DNA of 15,885 nt from an uncultured Burkholderiales Genera incertae sedis bacterium (GTDB lineage Bacteria; Pseudomonadota; Gammaproteobacteria; Burkholderiales; Eutrophovitaceae), in the NCBI GenBank assembly GCA_905479505.1, contig CAJQMS010000091.1:1-15885 (forward strand). Direction: 5' to 3'. Below are positions 1-5,737 of the stretch, in pieces. Each line of letters starts with the position of its first letter. Within the stretch, counting starts at the first letter, position 1. Below the pieces are notes generated by a model. That model was not told the DNA's origin, ran no database searches, and saw only the letters and a list, made by a program, of their open reading frames with translations. Made by a program: the position numbers and the translations under genes.

Positions 1-324
1 TTCACTCTCCTCCCGACTTGGAAAGCCTGCCAACCCACCAAATTGCCTCAACGAACCCATTTGCTCTCGTCGTCCAGTCAAAATTTTGTGTGCATAGGTC
101 TGATGGCCGACATCCCAGACCAATTTGTCTGAGGGCGTATTAAAAATATAATGTAGCGCGATAGTCAGCTCTATCGTTCCTAGATTAGATGCGAGATGAC
201 CTCCCGTTTGAGATACGCTCTCGATGATATACGCCCTCAACTCACTCGCTACCTGATCCAGATCTTTCCTTTCGAGCGCTCTGAGATCGTGAGGCGAATT
301 AATCGTTTTGAGTTTTTTATACAT
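1..324 (-). CDS. dxs: 1-deoxy-D-xylulose-5-phosphate synthase, N-terminal part (runs off window)
   Basis: Dxs condenses pyruvate and glyceraldehyde-3-phosphate, using thiamine diphosphate, in the first step of the MEP isoprenoid pathway; it is cytosolic. Only the first 108 codons are present, and the gene continues past position 1. Visible family features are the GGHLASNLGT segment (about residues 41-50, with H43 matching the thiamine-site histidine of E. coli Dxs), followed by ELTIALHY and the WDVGHQTYAHKILTGRR block (about 70-86). The ATG at 324 is chosen because MYKKL leads straight into the family N-terminus; a TTG two codons upstream is possible. No strong ribosome binding site is seen. 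The start lies 17 bases after the ispA stop, so it is probably co-transcribed with ispA and xseB, the usual order in gammaproteobacteria. Identity is very secure; completeness cannot be judged. Confidence 0.96.
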   Translation of the reverse strand, partial: MYKKLKTINSPHDLRALERKDLDQVASELRAYIIESVSQTGGHLASNLGTIELTIALHYIFNTPSDKLVWDVGHQTYAHKILTGRREQMGSLRQFGGLAGFPSREESE

Positions 325-341
325 ATCCAATGGTTGTTTAT

Positions 342-1238
342 TTAATAATCGCGATTGAAAATGAGACTCGCGATATCACTGAGATATCCGCCACGTCTTG
401 GAAGTTCACGCAAAGTTTGCTCAGCAAGTTCAGCGAGCTCATTGGCAACTTGCTTCGCCCGTTTTAGTCCCAATAAGGTCACGTAAGTCGGTTTATTATC
501 TCTGAGATCCTTCCCCGCAGACTTTCCGAGAATCTCTGTAGACGAAACGGCATCAAGGATGTCATCAACCACTTGAAATCCCAGTCCAATTTGTTGCGCA
601 TAGAGCTTGAGTTGTTTTTCGAACAATTGGTTATATTCCGGGCCGCAAATCGCCCCTATCTCAGCACTAGCAGTAAACAAAGCTCCTGTTTTCTTCGAAT
701 GCATGAGCTCCAATTCGGATTGACTCATAGTCGTGCCAATTTGCGCTAAGTCGATAGCCTGCCCGCCCACCATACCATTTGATCCAGACGCCGCCGACAA
801 CAAGTCAATTTGCAGCAGTCGCGTCTCTGAGCTTAACTTATTTGACTGATTAGCGAGAACGTTGTAAGCCAGCGGTTGCAATGCATCTCCAACGAGCAAA
901 GCAGTCGCCTCATCATAAGCTGCGTGAACAGTAGGCTGCCCTCTCCTCAGATCATCATCGTCCATCGACGGTAAATCGTCATGGACCAGCGAATATGCAT
1001 GTATGAGTTCAATCGCAACAGCCCCGTGTATCACTTGTGCTATGTTGCCCGCAAACAAATCTCCCGAGGCACAGGCAATTAAACCGCGAATGCGCTTACC
1101 GGGACTTTTAATCGCGTAGTGCATCGCTTGATGCAGTGTTTTTGGGATTACAGATTCATCGGGTAAACAATCAGTCAGGCCACTATTCACTCGAGCTACA
1201 ACGTCACTTCGCCACTGATCAAATGCGCTATGAATCAT
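342..1238 (-). CDS. ispA: Farnesyl diphosphate synthase (geranyltranstransferase)
   Basis: IspA makes geranyl and then farnesyl diphosphate from DMAPP and IPP, feeding undecaprenyl and quinone synthesis in the cytosol. The 298-residue protein carries both aspartate-rich motifs of trans-prenyltransferases: HDDLPSMDDDDLRRG (about 86-100, first motif) and GFQVVDDILD (about 220-229, second motif). The lysine-arginine substrate motif is GKRIRG (47-52), where many relatives have proline after the last arginine. The reading frame extends upstream to a TTG at 1250, but the ATG at 1238 is preferred because AAGG lies five bases before it and it matches the family N-terminus. This start lies inside the end of xseB, giving an 11-base overlap and likely translational coupling. 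It is the middle gene of xseB-ispA-dxs. Length is typical for the family. Confidence 0.96.
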   Translation of the reverse strand: MIHSAFDQWRSDVVARVNSGLTDCLPDESVIPKTLHQAMHYAIKSPGKRIRGLIACASGDLFAGNIAQVIHGAVAIELIHAYSLVHDDLPSMDDDDLRRGQPTVHAAYDEATALLVGDALQPLAYNVLANQSNKLSSETRLLQIDLLSAASGSNGMVGGQAIDLAQIGTTMSQSELELMHSKKTGALFTASAEIGAICGPEYNQLFEKQLKLYAQQIGLGFQVVDDILDAVSSTEILGKSAGKDLRDNKPTYVTLLGLKRAKQVANELAELAEQTLRELPRRGGYLSDIASLIFNRDY

Positions 1239-1458
1239 CAAGACCTTCAAATTTCTTCAACATCCCCGCCTCAACCACGCTTACTTCTCGCTGTGCGTCA
1301 CCGAGTTCTTTTTGGCAAAACTGGAGTAATTCAGCCCCCCTCTTGTAATAAGAGATGGAATTCTCGAGGGTCGTATCGTCATCTTCCATTCTTTCGATGA
1401 TTAACTCTAATTCGGCCAATGCAGTTTCGAAACTCAATTTTTCTTTAGCTTTTGTCAT
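1228..1458 (-). CDS. xseB: Exodeoxyribonuclease VII small subunit
   Basis: XseB is the small subunit of exonuclease VII, which degrades single-stranded DNA from both ends; several small subunits coat the long helical part of XseA. This 76-residue, highly charged, all-helical protein has the family pattern KLSFETALAELELIIERMEDDDTTLENSISYYKRGAEL, with the second helix ending in a CQKEL-DAQREV stretch. The frame is open upstream to a TTG at 1485, but the ATG at 1458 (MTKAKEKLSF) fits the usual length and beginning. It is the promoter-proximal gene of xseB-ispA-dxs and overlaps the ispA start by 11 bases. The ribosome binding site is weak. It is divergent from the sulfurtransferase gene, with 129 bases between the two starts; no convincing promoter pair could be picked there by eye. 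XseA is not in the window. Confidence 0.93.
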   Translation of the reverse strand: MTKAKEKLSFETALAELELIIERMEDDDTTLENSISYYKRGAELLQFCQKELGDAQREVSVVEAGMLKKFEGLDDS

Positions 1459-1587
1459 AGTATGTTCGGTGCTGTATTGCCACAATTATGGTTATTATCG
1501 CACGCGTTGGGCATAATATTAGATTATAAATGTACTTCATTAGATTTTTTAAAACTCTATTTCCAATTAAATCAAGAATCCAAGATT

Positions 1588-2430
1588 ATGTACACCATCC
1601 TTATTGAAGCAGAGGAACTGCTCGTTGCAATAGACCGACCGAACACGATCATTTTTGACTGTCGTCATTCGCTCACTGAGCCAGATTTTGGGATAGATCG
1701 TTACAACGACAATCATTTACCAAATGCCGTATATGCGTCAATGGATGAACACCTCTCGCAAAGACCGAATGGCCTTAATGGAAGACATCCATTTCCAGAA
1801 ATCCAAGCTTTTATTGAATGGCTAAAAAATTGTGGAGTGAATAATTCCACGCAGGTAGTTGCCTACGACGACGCCGGAGGCGTATACGCCTCAAGGCTTT
1901 GGTGCTTACTAAAATGGTTAGGTCACGAAGCAGTAGCGGTCCTTAACGGCGGATTGCAAAATTGGATTGAATCAAAAGGGGTCCTCGACCGCGAGGTTAA
2001 ACAAGTACCTGAGAAAGGCAACTTTAAGCCGCACACAAAAGATATTCTGGTTGACTCTCAGTATATTTTAAAGAACCTAAAAAACAATGATGTTCTAATA
2101 ATAGACGCTCGAGCAAATGACAGATTTCGTGGGGAAAATGAAACTATCGATCCCATTGCAGGGCATATCCCTGGGGCAAAAAATCGTTTTTTCAAAACAA
2201 ATCTTGATGATGATGGAAAGTTTAAAAGCGCAAATACTCTTAAAAGATCCTTCTTAGAACTAATTGATGACGGGACCGACCAGCAAGTAGTTCATCAGTG
2301 TGGGTCAGGCGTGACTGCTTGCCATAATATGTTAGCAATGGAGGTCGCTGGGATCAAAAATTCTAAACTCTATCCCGGCTCATGGAGCGAGTGGATAGCC
2401 GATACTACTCGGCCAATATCTACCGGCTGA
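1588..2430 (+). CDS. sseA: Two-domain sulfurtransferase, 3-mercaptopyruvate type (rhodanese family)
   Basis: This 280-residue protein is a tandem rhodanese. The N-terminal inactive domain (about 1-135) has the FDCRHSL and HLPNAVYASMD signatures. The C-terminal domain (about 155-280) has the IIDARANDRFRGENE and GHIPGAKN signatures and the active loop C238-G-S-G-V-T-A. That loop, without basic residues, is the form typical of 3-mercaptopyruvate sulfurtransferases such as E. coli SseA, whereas thiosulfate sulfurtransferases usually have CRKG-type loops. It would move sulfur from 3-mercaptopyruvate to thiol or cyanide acceptors in the cytosol. The open frame begins at 1462, overlapping xseB, but the ATG at 1588 begins with the family-like MYTILIEAEELL; the upstream codons look like spacer. 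No strong ribosome binding site is visible. It stands alone, convergent with clpA, 43 bases apart. The substrate preference and the gene symbol are inferred from the loop. Confidence 0.88.
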   Translation: MYTILIEAEELLVAIDRPNTIIFDCRHSLTEPDFGIDRYNDNHLPNAVYASMDEHLSQRPNGLNGRHPFPEIQAFIEWLKNCGVNNSTQVVAYDDAGGVYASRLWCLLKWLGHEAVAVLNGGLQNWIESKGVLDREVKQVPEKGNFKPHTKDILVDSQYILKNLKNNDVLIIDARANDRFRGENETIDPIAGHIPGAKNRFFKTNLDDDGKFKSANTLKRSFLELIDDGTDQQVVHQCGSGVTACHNMLAMEVAGIKNSKLYPGSWSEWIADTTRPISTG

Positions 2431-2473
2431 GCGCCTACATCCACCTATAAGATTTCAGCAGATGTCACCCAGT

Positions 2474-4753
2474 CTATACGGAAGCAGCTTGCTTTGACTC
2501 CTCATTCGCGATCTGGATAAGTAACTTATCGTCATCATCCATATCAAGCACCACCTCCCCTCCCGAGGACAATTGTCCAAAAAGAAGTTCATCCGCAAGA
2601 GCGCGACGAATAGTATCCTGAATTAGTCTAGCCATAGGACGAGCACCCATCAATGGGTCGAAGCCTTCCCGACCCAGGAACTCACGAACCCTCAAACTGA
2701 AGGTCGCATCAACTTTTTTCTCCTGTAACTGATGCTCCAATTCCATTAGAAACTTATCCACGACTTTTAGGATAATTTCTGTGGATAGCGGAGCGAAAGA
2801 AACAATCGAGTCAAGACGATTTCTAAACTCTGGGGTGAACTGCCGCTTGATCTCAGCTAGTTCGTCACCAGCAGAAACAGCTTCGGTGAACCCCATCGAA
2901 TTTTTTGAAATTTCGGAAGCACCGGCGTTCGTTGTCATCACAATAATGGCATTTCGGAAATCGGCCTGACGGCCATTGTTGTCCGTCAACGTACCATGAT
3001 CCATCACTTGCAACAGAATGTTAAAAATGTCCGGATGTGCTTTTTCAATCTCGTCTAAAAGAAGAACGCAGTGGGGTTGCTTTACTAGCGCCTCGGTAAG
3101 AAGCCCCCCTTGATCGAAACCGACATATCCCGGAGGAGCACCAATTAACCGGGAAACCGCGTGCCGCTCCATGTACTCAGACATATCAAACCGGACAAGC
3201 TCGATACCGAGTGTGTAAGCTAACTGCCGGGCCACCTCGGTTTTACCGACCCCCGTAGGCCCGCTGAACAAAAATGCACCTACCGGCTTACTAGGGTTCC
3301 CCAGTCCGCTGCGAGACATTTTTATTGCGGACGATAACGCACCAATCGCTGGCTCTTGACCAAAAACTACTGCATTGAGATCGCGGTCCAGAGTTTTGAG
3401 CTTCGACCGGTCGTCGTTTGATACGTTCTGCGATGGCACTCTCGCTATCTTTGAAACAATGCCCTCGATTTCCAGCTTCCCGATAACTTTCTTCTTCTTC
3501 TTGCCCACGGCAATGCGTTGCGCGGCACCCGCCTCATCAATAACATCGATCGCCTTATCCGGAAGCTGCCTATCGTGAATAAATCTCGCTGATAGCTCTG
3601 CAGCGGCAGTGAGCGCAGTGACCGTATAACGAACCTGGTGATGCTCCTCGAACCTAGATTTCAACCCTCTGAGAATCGATACTGTTTCTGACACGGAGGG
3701 CTCTCCCACGTCGATTTTCTGAAAACGTCGGGAAAGCGCGTGATCCTTTTCGAAAATTCCTCTGTACTCATTATATGTGGTCGCACCAAAACATCGGAGC
3801 TCACCAGATGACAATGCGGGCTTCAACAAATTTGAAGCATCTAGCGTCCCGCCCGAAGCCGCTCCGGCTCCAATTATAGTATGGATTTCGTCAACAAAAA
3901 GTATTGCATCGGGTTGCTTTGCCAACTGCTTCAGTACAGCCTTAAGTCTTTGTTCAAAATCACCACGATATTTAGTTCCAGCAAGCAAGGCCCCCATGTC
4001 AAGAGAGAAAACCTCGGCCTTTGCTAATATCTCAGGGATCTCTCCTTCAACAATACGTCTGGCTAATCCTTCGGCGATAGCGGTTTTTCCTACGCCCGCC
4101 TCTCCTACCAACAGCGGATTATTTTTCCGACGTCGACACAAAATCTGAACAACCCTCTCGAGCTCAGCATTTCTACCGATTAGAGGGTCAATTTTTCCCT
4201 CGACCGCAACCTCGTTTAAATTAATCGCGTAGCTCGCTAATGCGCTATCGTTCTTCTCGTTTGAGCCACCCTCGGTCCTTTCGCTAGTGCCGTCGTCCTT
4301 CGACTCATCAGTCTCTGATTCCCCGACTTTCGCAATTCCGTGGGCAATGAAGTTCACAACATCCAATCTCGTGACTCCCTTTTCATGTAAAAAGTACACA
4401 GCATGTGAGTCCTTCTCACCAAAAATAGCAACGAGTACATTTGCACCAGTCACTTCCTTTTTCCCCGATGACTGAACATGGAGAATCGCGCGTTGAATAA
4501 CTCGCTGGAAGCCCAAAGTCGGCTGCGTCTCAACATCTGCCTCGCTTATGAGAGGCGTATGTTCTTCTATGAAGTCGACAAGCAACTTTTTTAACTCTTC
4601 TAAGTTCGTACCGCAAGCGTTGAGAACTCCCAACGCGGACGGATTGTCCAGCATAGCCAATAACAAATGTTCAACAGTTATAAATTCGTGTTTTTTTTCA
4701 CGAGCATTCATAAACGCGTTGTGGAGACTAAGTTCAAGTTCTTGGGCAATCAT
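2474..4753 (-). CDS. clpA: ATP-dependent Clp protease ATP-binding subunit ClpA
   Basis: ClpA is the hexameric AAA+ unfoldase that feeds proteins into ClpP. The 759-residue protein has the double Clp-N domain (about 1-142), an acidic, serine/glycine-rich linker (about 144-172), a D1 module with Walker A GEAGVGKT (217-224), Walker B ILFVDE (284-289) and arginine residues in SRRF (341-344), and a D2 module with Walker A GPTGVGKT (498-505), Walker B VLLLDE (563-568) and FRNRLD (643-648). The ClpP-docking loop tripeptide is M-G-F (620-622) where E. coli has I-G-L. A run of five lysines (418-422) lies at the end of D1. The ATG at 4753 is preceded by GGAGGA at good spacing and overlaps the clpS stop as ATGA, so translation is coupled to clpS. 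A few in-frame codons upstream are not the start. Length matches the family. Confidence 0.98.
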   Translation of the reverse strand: MIAQELELSLHNAFMNAREKKHEFITVEHLLLAMLDNPSALGVLNACGTNLEELKKLLVDFIEEHTPLISEADVETQPTLGFQRVIQRAILHVQSSGKKEVTGANVLVAIFGEKDSHAVYFLHEKGVTRLDVVNFIAHGIAKVGESETDESKDDGTSERTEGGSNEKNDSALASYAINLNEVAVEGKIDPLIGRNAELERVVQILCRRRKNNPLLVGEAGVGKTAIAEGLARRIVEGEIPEILAKAEVFSLDMGALLAGTKYRGDFEQRLKAVLKQLAKQPDAILFVDEIHTIIGAGAASGGTLDASNLLKPALSSGELRCFGATTYNEYRGIFEKDHALSRRFQKIDVGEPSVSETVSILRGLKSRFEEHHQVRYTVTALTAAAELSARFIHDRQLPDKAIDVIDEAGAAQRIAVGKKKKKVIGKLEIEGIVSKIARVPSQNVSNDDRSKLKTLDRDLNAVVFGQEPAIGALSSAIKMSRSGLGNPSKPVGAFLFSGPTGVGKTEVARQLAYTLGIELVRFDMSEYMERHAVSRLIGAPPGYVGFDQGGLLTEALVKQPHCVLLLDEIEKAHPDIFNILLQVMDHGTLTDNNGRQADFRNAIIVMTTNAGASEISKNSMGFTEAVSAGDELAEIKRQFTPEFRNRLDSIVSFAPLSTEIILKVVDKFLMELEHQLQEKKVDATFSLRVREFLGREGFDPLMGARPMARLIQDTIRRALADELLFGQLSSGGEVVLDMDDDDKLLIQIANEESKQAASV

Positions 4754-5055
4754 GCTTCCTCCATCGTACACTGTAAGGGGTGTTGATACTGGCGTGAAAA
4801 ATCTGATACTAAATCGACTTTTGTGGTTGCAACGTCTTTAGCAAACACACCACAAACGCCTACGCCTTCGCGATGCACTTTCATCATTACCTGAGTCGCC
4901 TGTTCGCTTGTCATGGCAAAAAATTTATTCAGAACGATAACGACAAACTCCATCGGAGTGTAGTCATCGTTTAACAGCAACACTTTATAAAGGCCCGGGG
5001 GCTTTACAGTCGCTCTTTCTTTGGTTACCTCGATGTCGCCTTGCTCGCTGCTCAC
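4750..5055 (-). CDS. clpS: ClpS, N-end-rule adaptor for ClpA
   Basis: ClpS binds proteins with destabilising N-terminal residues (Leu, Phe, Tyr, Trp) and delivers them to ClpA. With the start chosen here the protein is 101 residues. The core LLLNDDYTPMEFVVIVL (about 26-42) contains the N29-D30 pair and M35, and H61 (KVHREG) matches the histidine of the N-degron pocket in E. coli ClpS (N34, D35, M40, H66). The end, HPLQCTMEEA, is family-typical. The frame opens at a TTG (5061), but AAGGA lies only two bases before it; the GTG at 5055 has the same AAGGA eight bases upstream and is the better start. The variable N-terminus makes this uncertain by two codons. The stop overlaps the clpA start by four bases. 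A promoter candidate lies just upstream. Confidence 0.95.
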   Translation of the reverse strand: MSSEQGDIEVTKERATVKPPGLYKVLLLNDDYTPMEFVVIVLNKFFAMTSEQATQVMMKVHREGVGVCGVFAKDVATTKVDLVSDFSRQYQHPLQCTMEEA

Positions 5056-5085
5056 TGACAAATTCCTTCGTTATGTTTATCTTTT

Positions 5086-5113
5086 AGTATACCGCGCGTT
5101 CCCAATTCTCCAA
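5086..5113 (-). promoter_or_regulatory. Candidate sigma-70 promoter for clpS-clpA
   Basis: Reading the minus strand, the -10 hexamer TATACT (plus-strand 5086-5091) matches the consensus at five of six positions. The best -35, TTGGAG (5108-5113), lies 16 bases upstream and matches only at TTG. Transcription would begin near 5079, about 24 bases before the GTG start of clpS, leaving room for the AAGGA ribosome binding site. The weak -35 keeps the confidence modest. Confidence 0.4.
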
Positions 5114-5137
5114 GTCATCACTTTAAAACATAACTTA

Positions 5138-5169
5138 CCAAAATTTATGGTTGCGGCGCAACATTTTGG
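5138..5169. repeat. Nested inverted repeat between clpS and cspD promoters
   Basis: The outer arms are CCAAAAT (5138-5144) and ATTTTGG (5163-5169), and the inner arms are GTTGC (5150-5154) and GCAAC (5158-5162) with a GGC loop. On one side the inner and outer arms are directly adjacent; on the other a five-base bulge (5145-5149) separates them. This gives 12 perfect pairs in 32 bases. No T-run follows on either strand, so it does not look like an intrinsic terminator. It lies upstream of both promoter candidates, so it may be an operator or a DNA structural element. Confidence 0.6.
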
Positions 5170-5220
5170 CCACTAATTTATGCGTAAACGTTATGGACTC
5201 AAAACTATGACTAAAGTTGC

Positions 5221-5249
5221 TTGACTTACCAACAAGAATCGCCTAAAAG
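5221..5249 (+). promoter_or_regulatory. Candidate sigma-70 promoter for cspD
   Basis: TTGACT (5221-5226) matches the -35 consensus at five of six positions. Exactly 17 bases later lies TAAAAG (5244-5249), which matches the -10 at four of six. Transcription would start near 5256 and give a leader of about 110 bases before the cspD ATG. The start site needs mapping; a start closer to the gene is not excluded. Confidence 0.4.
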
Positions 5250-5270
5250 TGAAACAATAGTTTGGTTATG

Positions 5271-5332
5271 GTTCGTTTAGATCACATGATCTGGTGAGTT
5301 CATAATCGAACGTATTCAGGCAGCTTAGCTGC
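5271..5332 (+). promoter_or_regulatory. Structured leader of cspD (short hairpins)
   Basis: AGATCA-CA-TGATCT (5279-5292) is a perfect inverted repeat that in RNA can form a five-pair stem with an ACAT loop. It is flanked by GTTCG (5271-5275) and CGAAC (5307-5311), which can close a longer stem around it. A second hairpin, GCAGC-TTA-GCTGC, spans 5320-5332, ending 33 bases before the cspD start. These elements lie in the predicted untranslated leader, so RNA-level control is possible; the sequence does not show whether they respond to temperature or growth phase. Confidence 0.4.
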
Positions 5333-5365
5333 TTAATTTTAAAACAGGTTTAGAGGATTAGGGGT

Positions 5366-5572
5366 ATGGCAACTGGTACAGTAAAGTGGTTTAACGACGC
5401 TAAGGGTTATGGTTTCATCACACCCGACGACGGGAGTGAGGATCTTTTTGCTCACTTCTCAGCGATTGAAATGAACGGGTTCAAAACCCTCAAAGAAGGA
5501 CAAAAAGTAGCCTTCGAGGTGACACAAGGACCAAAAGGAAAGCAAGCATCAAATATAAAAGAGTCAGACTAG
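5366..5572 (+). CDS. cspD: Cold-shock-domain protein, CspD-like
   Basis: This 68-residue protein is a single OB-fold cold-shock domain that binds single-stranded RNA or DNA. RNP1 is K13-G-Y-G-F-I18 and RNP2 is L27-F-A-H-F31, with the conserved TVKWFN start. The segment EMNGFKTLKEGQKVAFEVTQGPKGKQASNI resembles E. coli CspD, but the overall sequence is also close to general CspA-type proteins. The name CspD rests on its place next to clpS-clpA, in the divergent orientation known from E. coli and Pseudomonas. E. coli CspD is an inhibitor of DNA replication in stationary phase; whether this protein shares that role cannot be told. GAGGA eight bases before the ATG, and GGGG just before it, support the start. 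A strong terminator follows at once, so it is monocistronic. Confidence 0.93.
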   Translation: MATGTVKWFNDAKGYGFITPDDGSEDLFAHFSAIEMNGFKTLKEGQKVAFEVTQGPKGKQASNIKESD

Positions 5573-5593
5573 TTTAAAAGTTAACCTTTTAAA
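5573..5593 (+). repeat. A/T-rich inverted repeat right after the cspD stop
   Basis: TTTAAAAG (5573-5580) and CTTTTAAA (5586-5593) form a perfect eight-base inverted repeat around TTAAC, beginning at the base after the cspD stop codon. Its right arm overlaps the A-tract of the following terminator by three bases, so the two structures partly compete. It may protect the 3' end or be a by-product of A/T richness. Confidence 0.5.
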
Positions 5594-5624
5594 AAAAACG
5601 ACAACTTCGGTTGTCGTTTTTTTT
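5591..5624 (+). terminator. Intrinsic terminator of cspD (UUCG tetraloop)
   Basis: Eight A's, then CGACAAC (5599-5605), a TTCG loop (5606-5609), GTTGTCG (5610-5616), then eight T's (5617-5624). The stem is perfect, and the C(UUCG)G tetraloop is the very stable type common in bacterial terminators. Because the A-tract mirrors the T-tract it could in principle act on both strands, but the genes on both sides read rightward, so its job is to separate cspD from aceB. Confidence 0.95.
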
Positions 5625-5654
5625 ATTTACAGCCTTTTAAAAAGCTATTTTAGG

Positions 5655-5660
5655 TATAAT
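5655..5660 (+). promoter_or_regulatory. Candidate -10 element of the aceB promoter
   Basis: A perfect TATAAT lies 77 bases before the aceB ATG and 30 bases after the cspD terminator. No good -35 is found 16-18 bases upstream (the bases there are GCCTTT-like), so the promoter would probably need an activator or another contact. Transcription would start near 5667, placing both inverted repeats (5684-5698 and 5700-5718) inside the transcribed leader. Confidence 0.5.
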
Positions 5661-5683
5661 TTATCCCAGAAGATAAAATTAAG

Positions 5684-5698
5684 TTTCATATTATGAAA
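5684..5698. repeat. Inverted repeat 1 in the aceB leader
   Basis: TTTCATA-T-TATGAAA is a perfect seven-base inverted repeat with a single central base. It begins 24 bases after the TATAAT and is immediately followed by a second perfect inverted repeat, the two centres being 18 bases apart. The symmetric, nearly gapless form fits a dimeric protein operator better than an RNA hairpin. Confidence 0.5.
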
Positions 5699-5699
5699 A

Positions 5700-5718
5700 T
5701 TTGACGCTATGCGTCAAA
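5700..5718. repeat. Inverted repeat 2 in the aceB leader
   Basis: TTTGACGC-TAT-GCGTCAAA is a perfect eight-base inverted repeat with a three-base centre, ending 19 bases before the aceB ATG and 8 bases before its GGAG ribosome binding site. It could be an operator half of a paired site with the repeat at 5684-5698, or form an eight-pair RNA hairpin near the ribosome binding site. No T-run follows, so it is not a terminator. Confidence 0.55.
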
Positions 5719-5737
5719 AATTGATTGGAGAATCACT

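Larger units (their letters stand above)
5056..5365. other. Divergent regulatory region between clpS and cspD
   Basis: These 310 bases hold no credible coding sequence on either strand. Going from left to right they contain the clpS ribosome binding site and a minus-strand promoter candidate (5086-5113), a strong nested inverted repeat (5138-5169), a plus-strand promoter candidate (5221-5249), and a roughly 110-base cspD leader with two or three short hairpins and a ribosome binding site (GAGGA, eight bases before the ATG). The long leader is reminiscent of cold-shock gene leaders. The same divergent arrangement of clpSA and cspD is known from E. coli and Pseudomonas. Confidence 0.7.

Noticed and set aside
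1239..1250. TTG start of ispA four codons earlier
   Set aside because: The ribosome binding site AAGG lies within this stretch, five bases before the ATG at 1238, so the ATG is the better start.
1459..1485. TTG start of xseB nine codons upstream
   Set aside because: The extra residues (MWQYSTEHT) are not family-like and the ATG at 1458 gives the usual length.
1489..1517. Possible promoter with CATAAT (1512-1517) for the sulfurtransferase gene
   Set aside because: The -10 is plausible, but the bases at -35 (TGGTTA-like) do not match, and many A/T-rich alternatives exist in this spacer.
1462..1587. N-terminal extension of the sulfurtransferase (42 codons)
   Set aside because: The extra residues resemble no rhodanese N-terminus and would overlap the region upstream of divergent xseB; MYTILIEAEELL at 1588 fits the family.
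3777..4148. Open frame of 123 codons on the plus strand inside clpA
   Set aside because: It is antisense to the D1 region of ClpA, is rich in Ser/Ala/Pro as reverse-strand shadows usually are, and has no recognisable domain.
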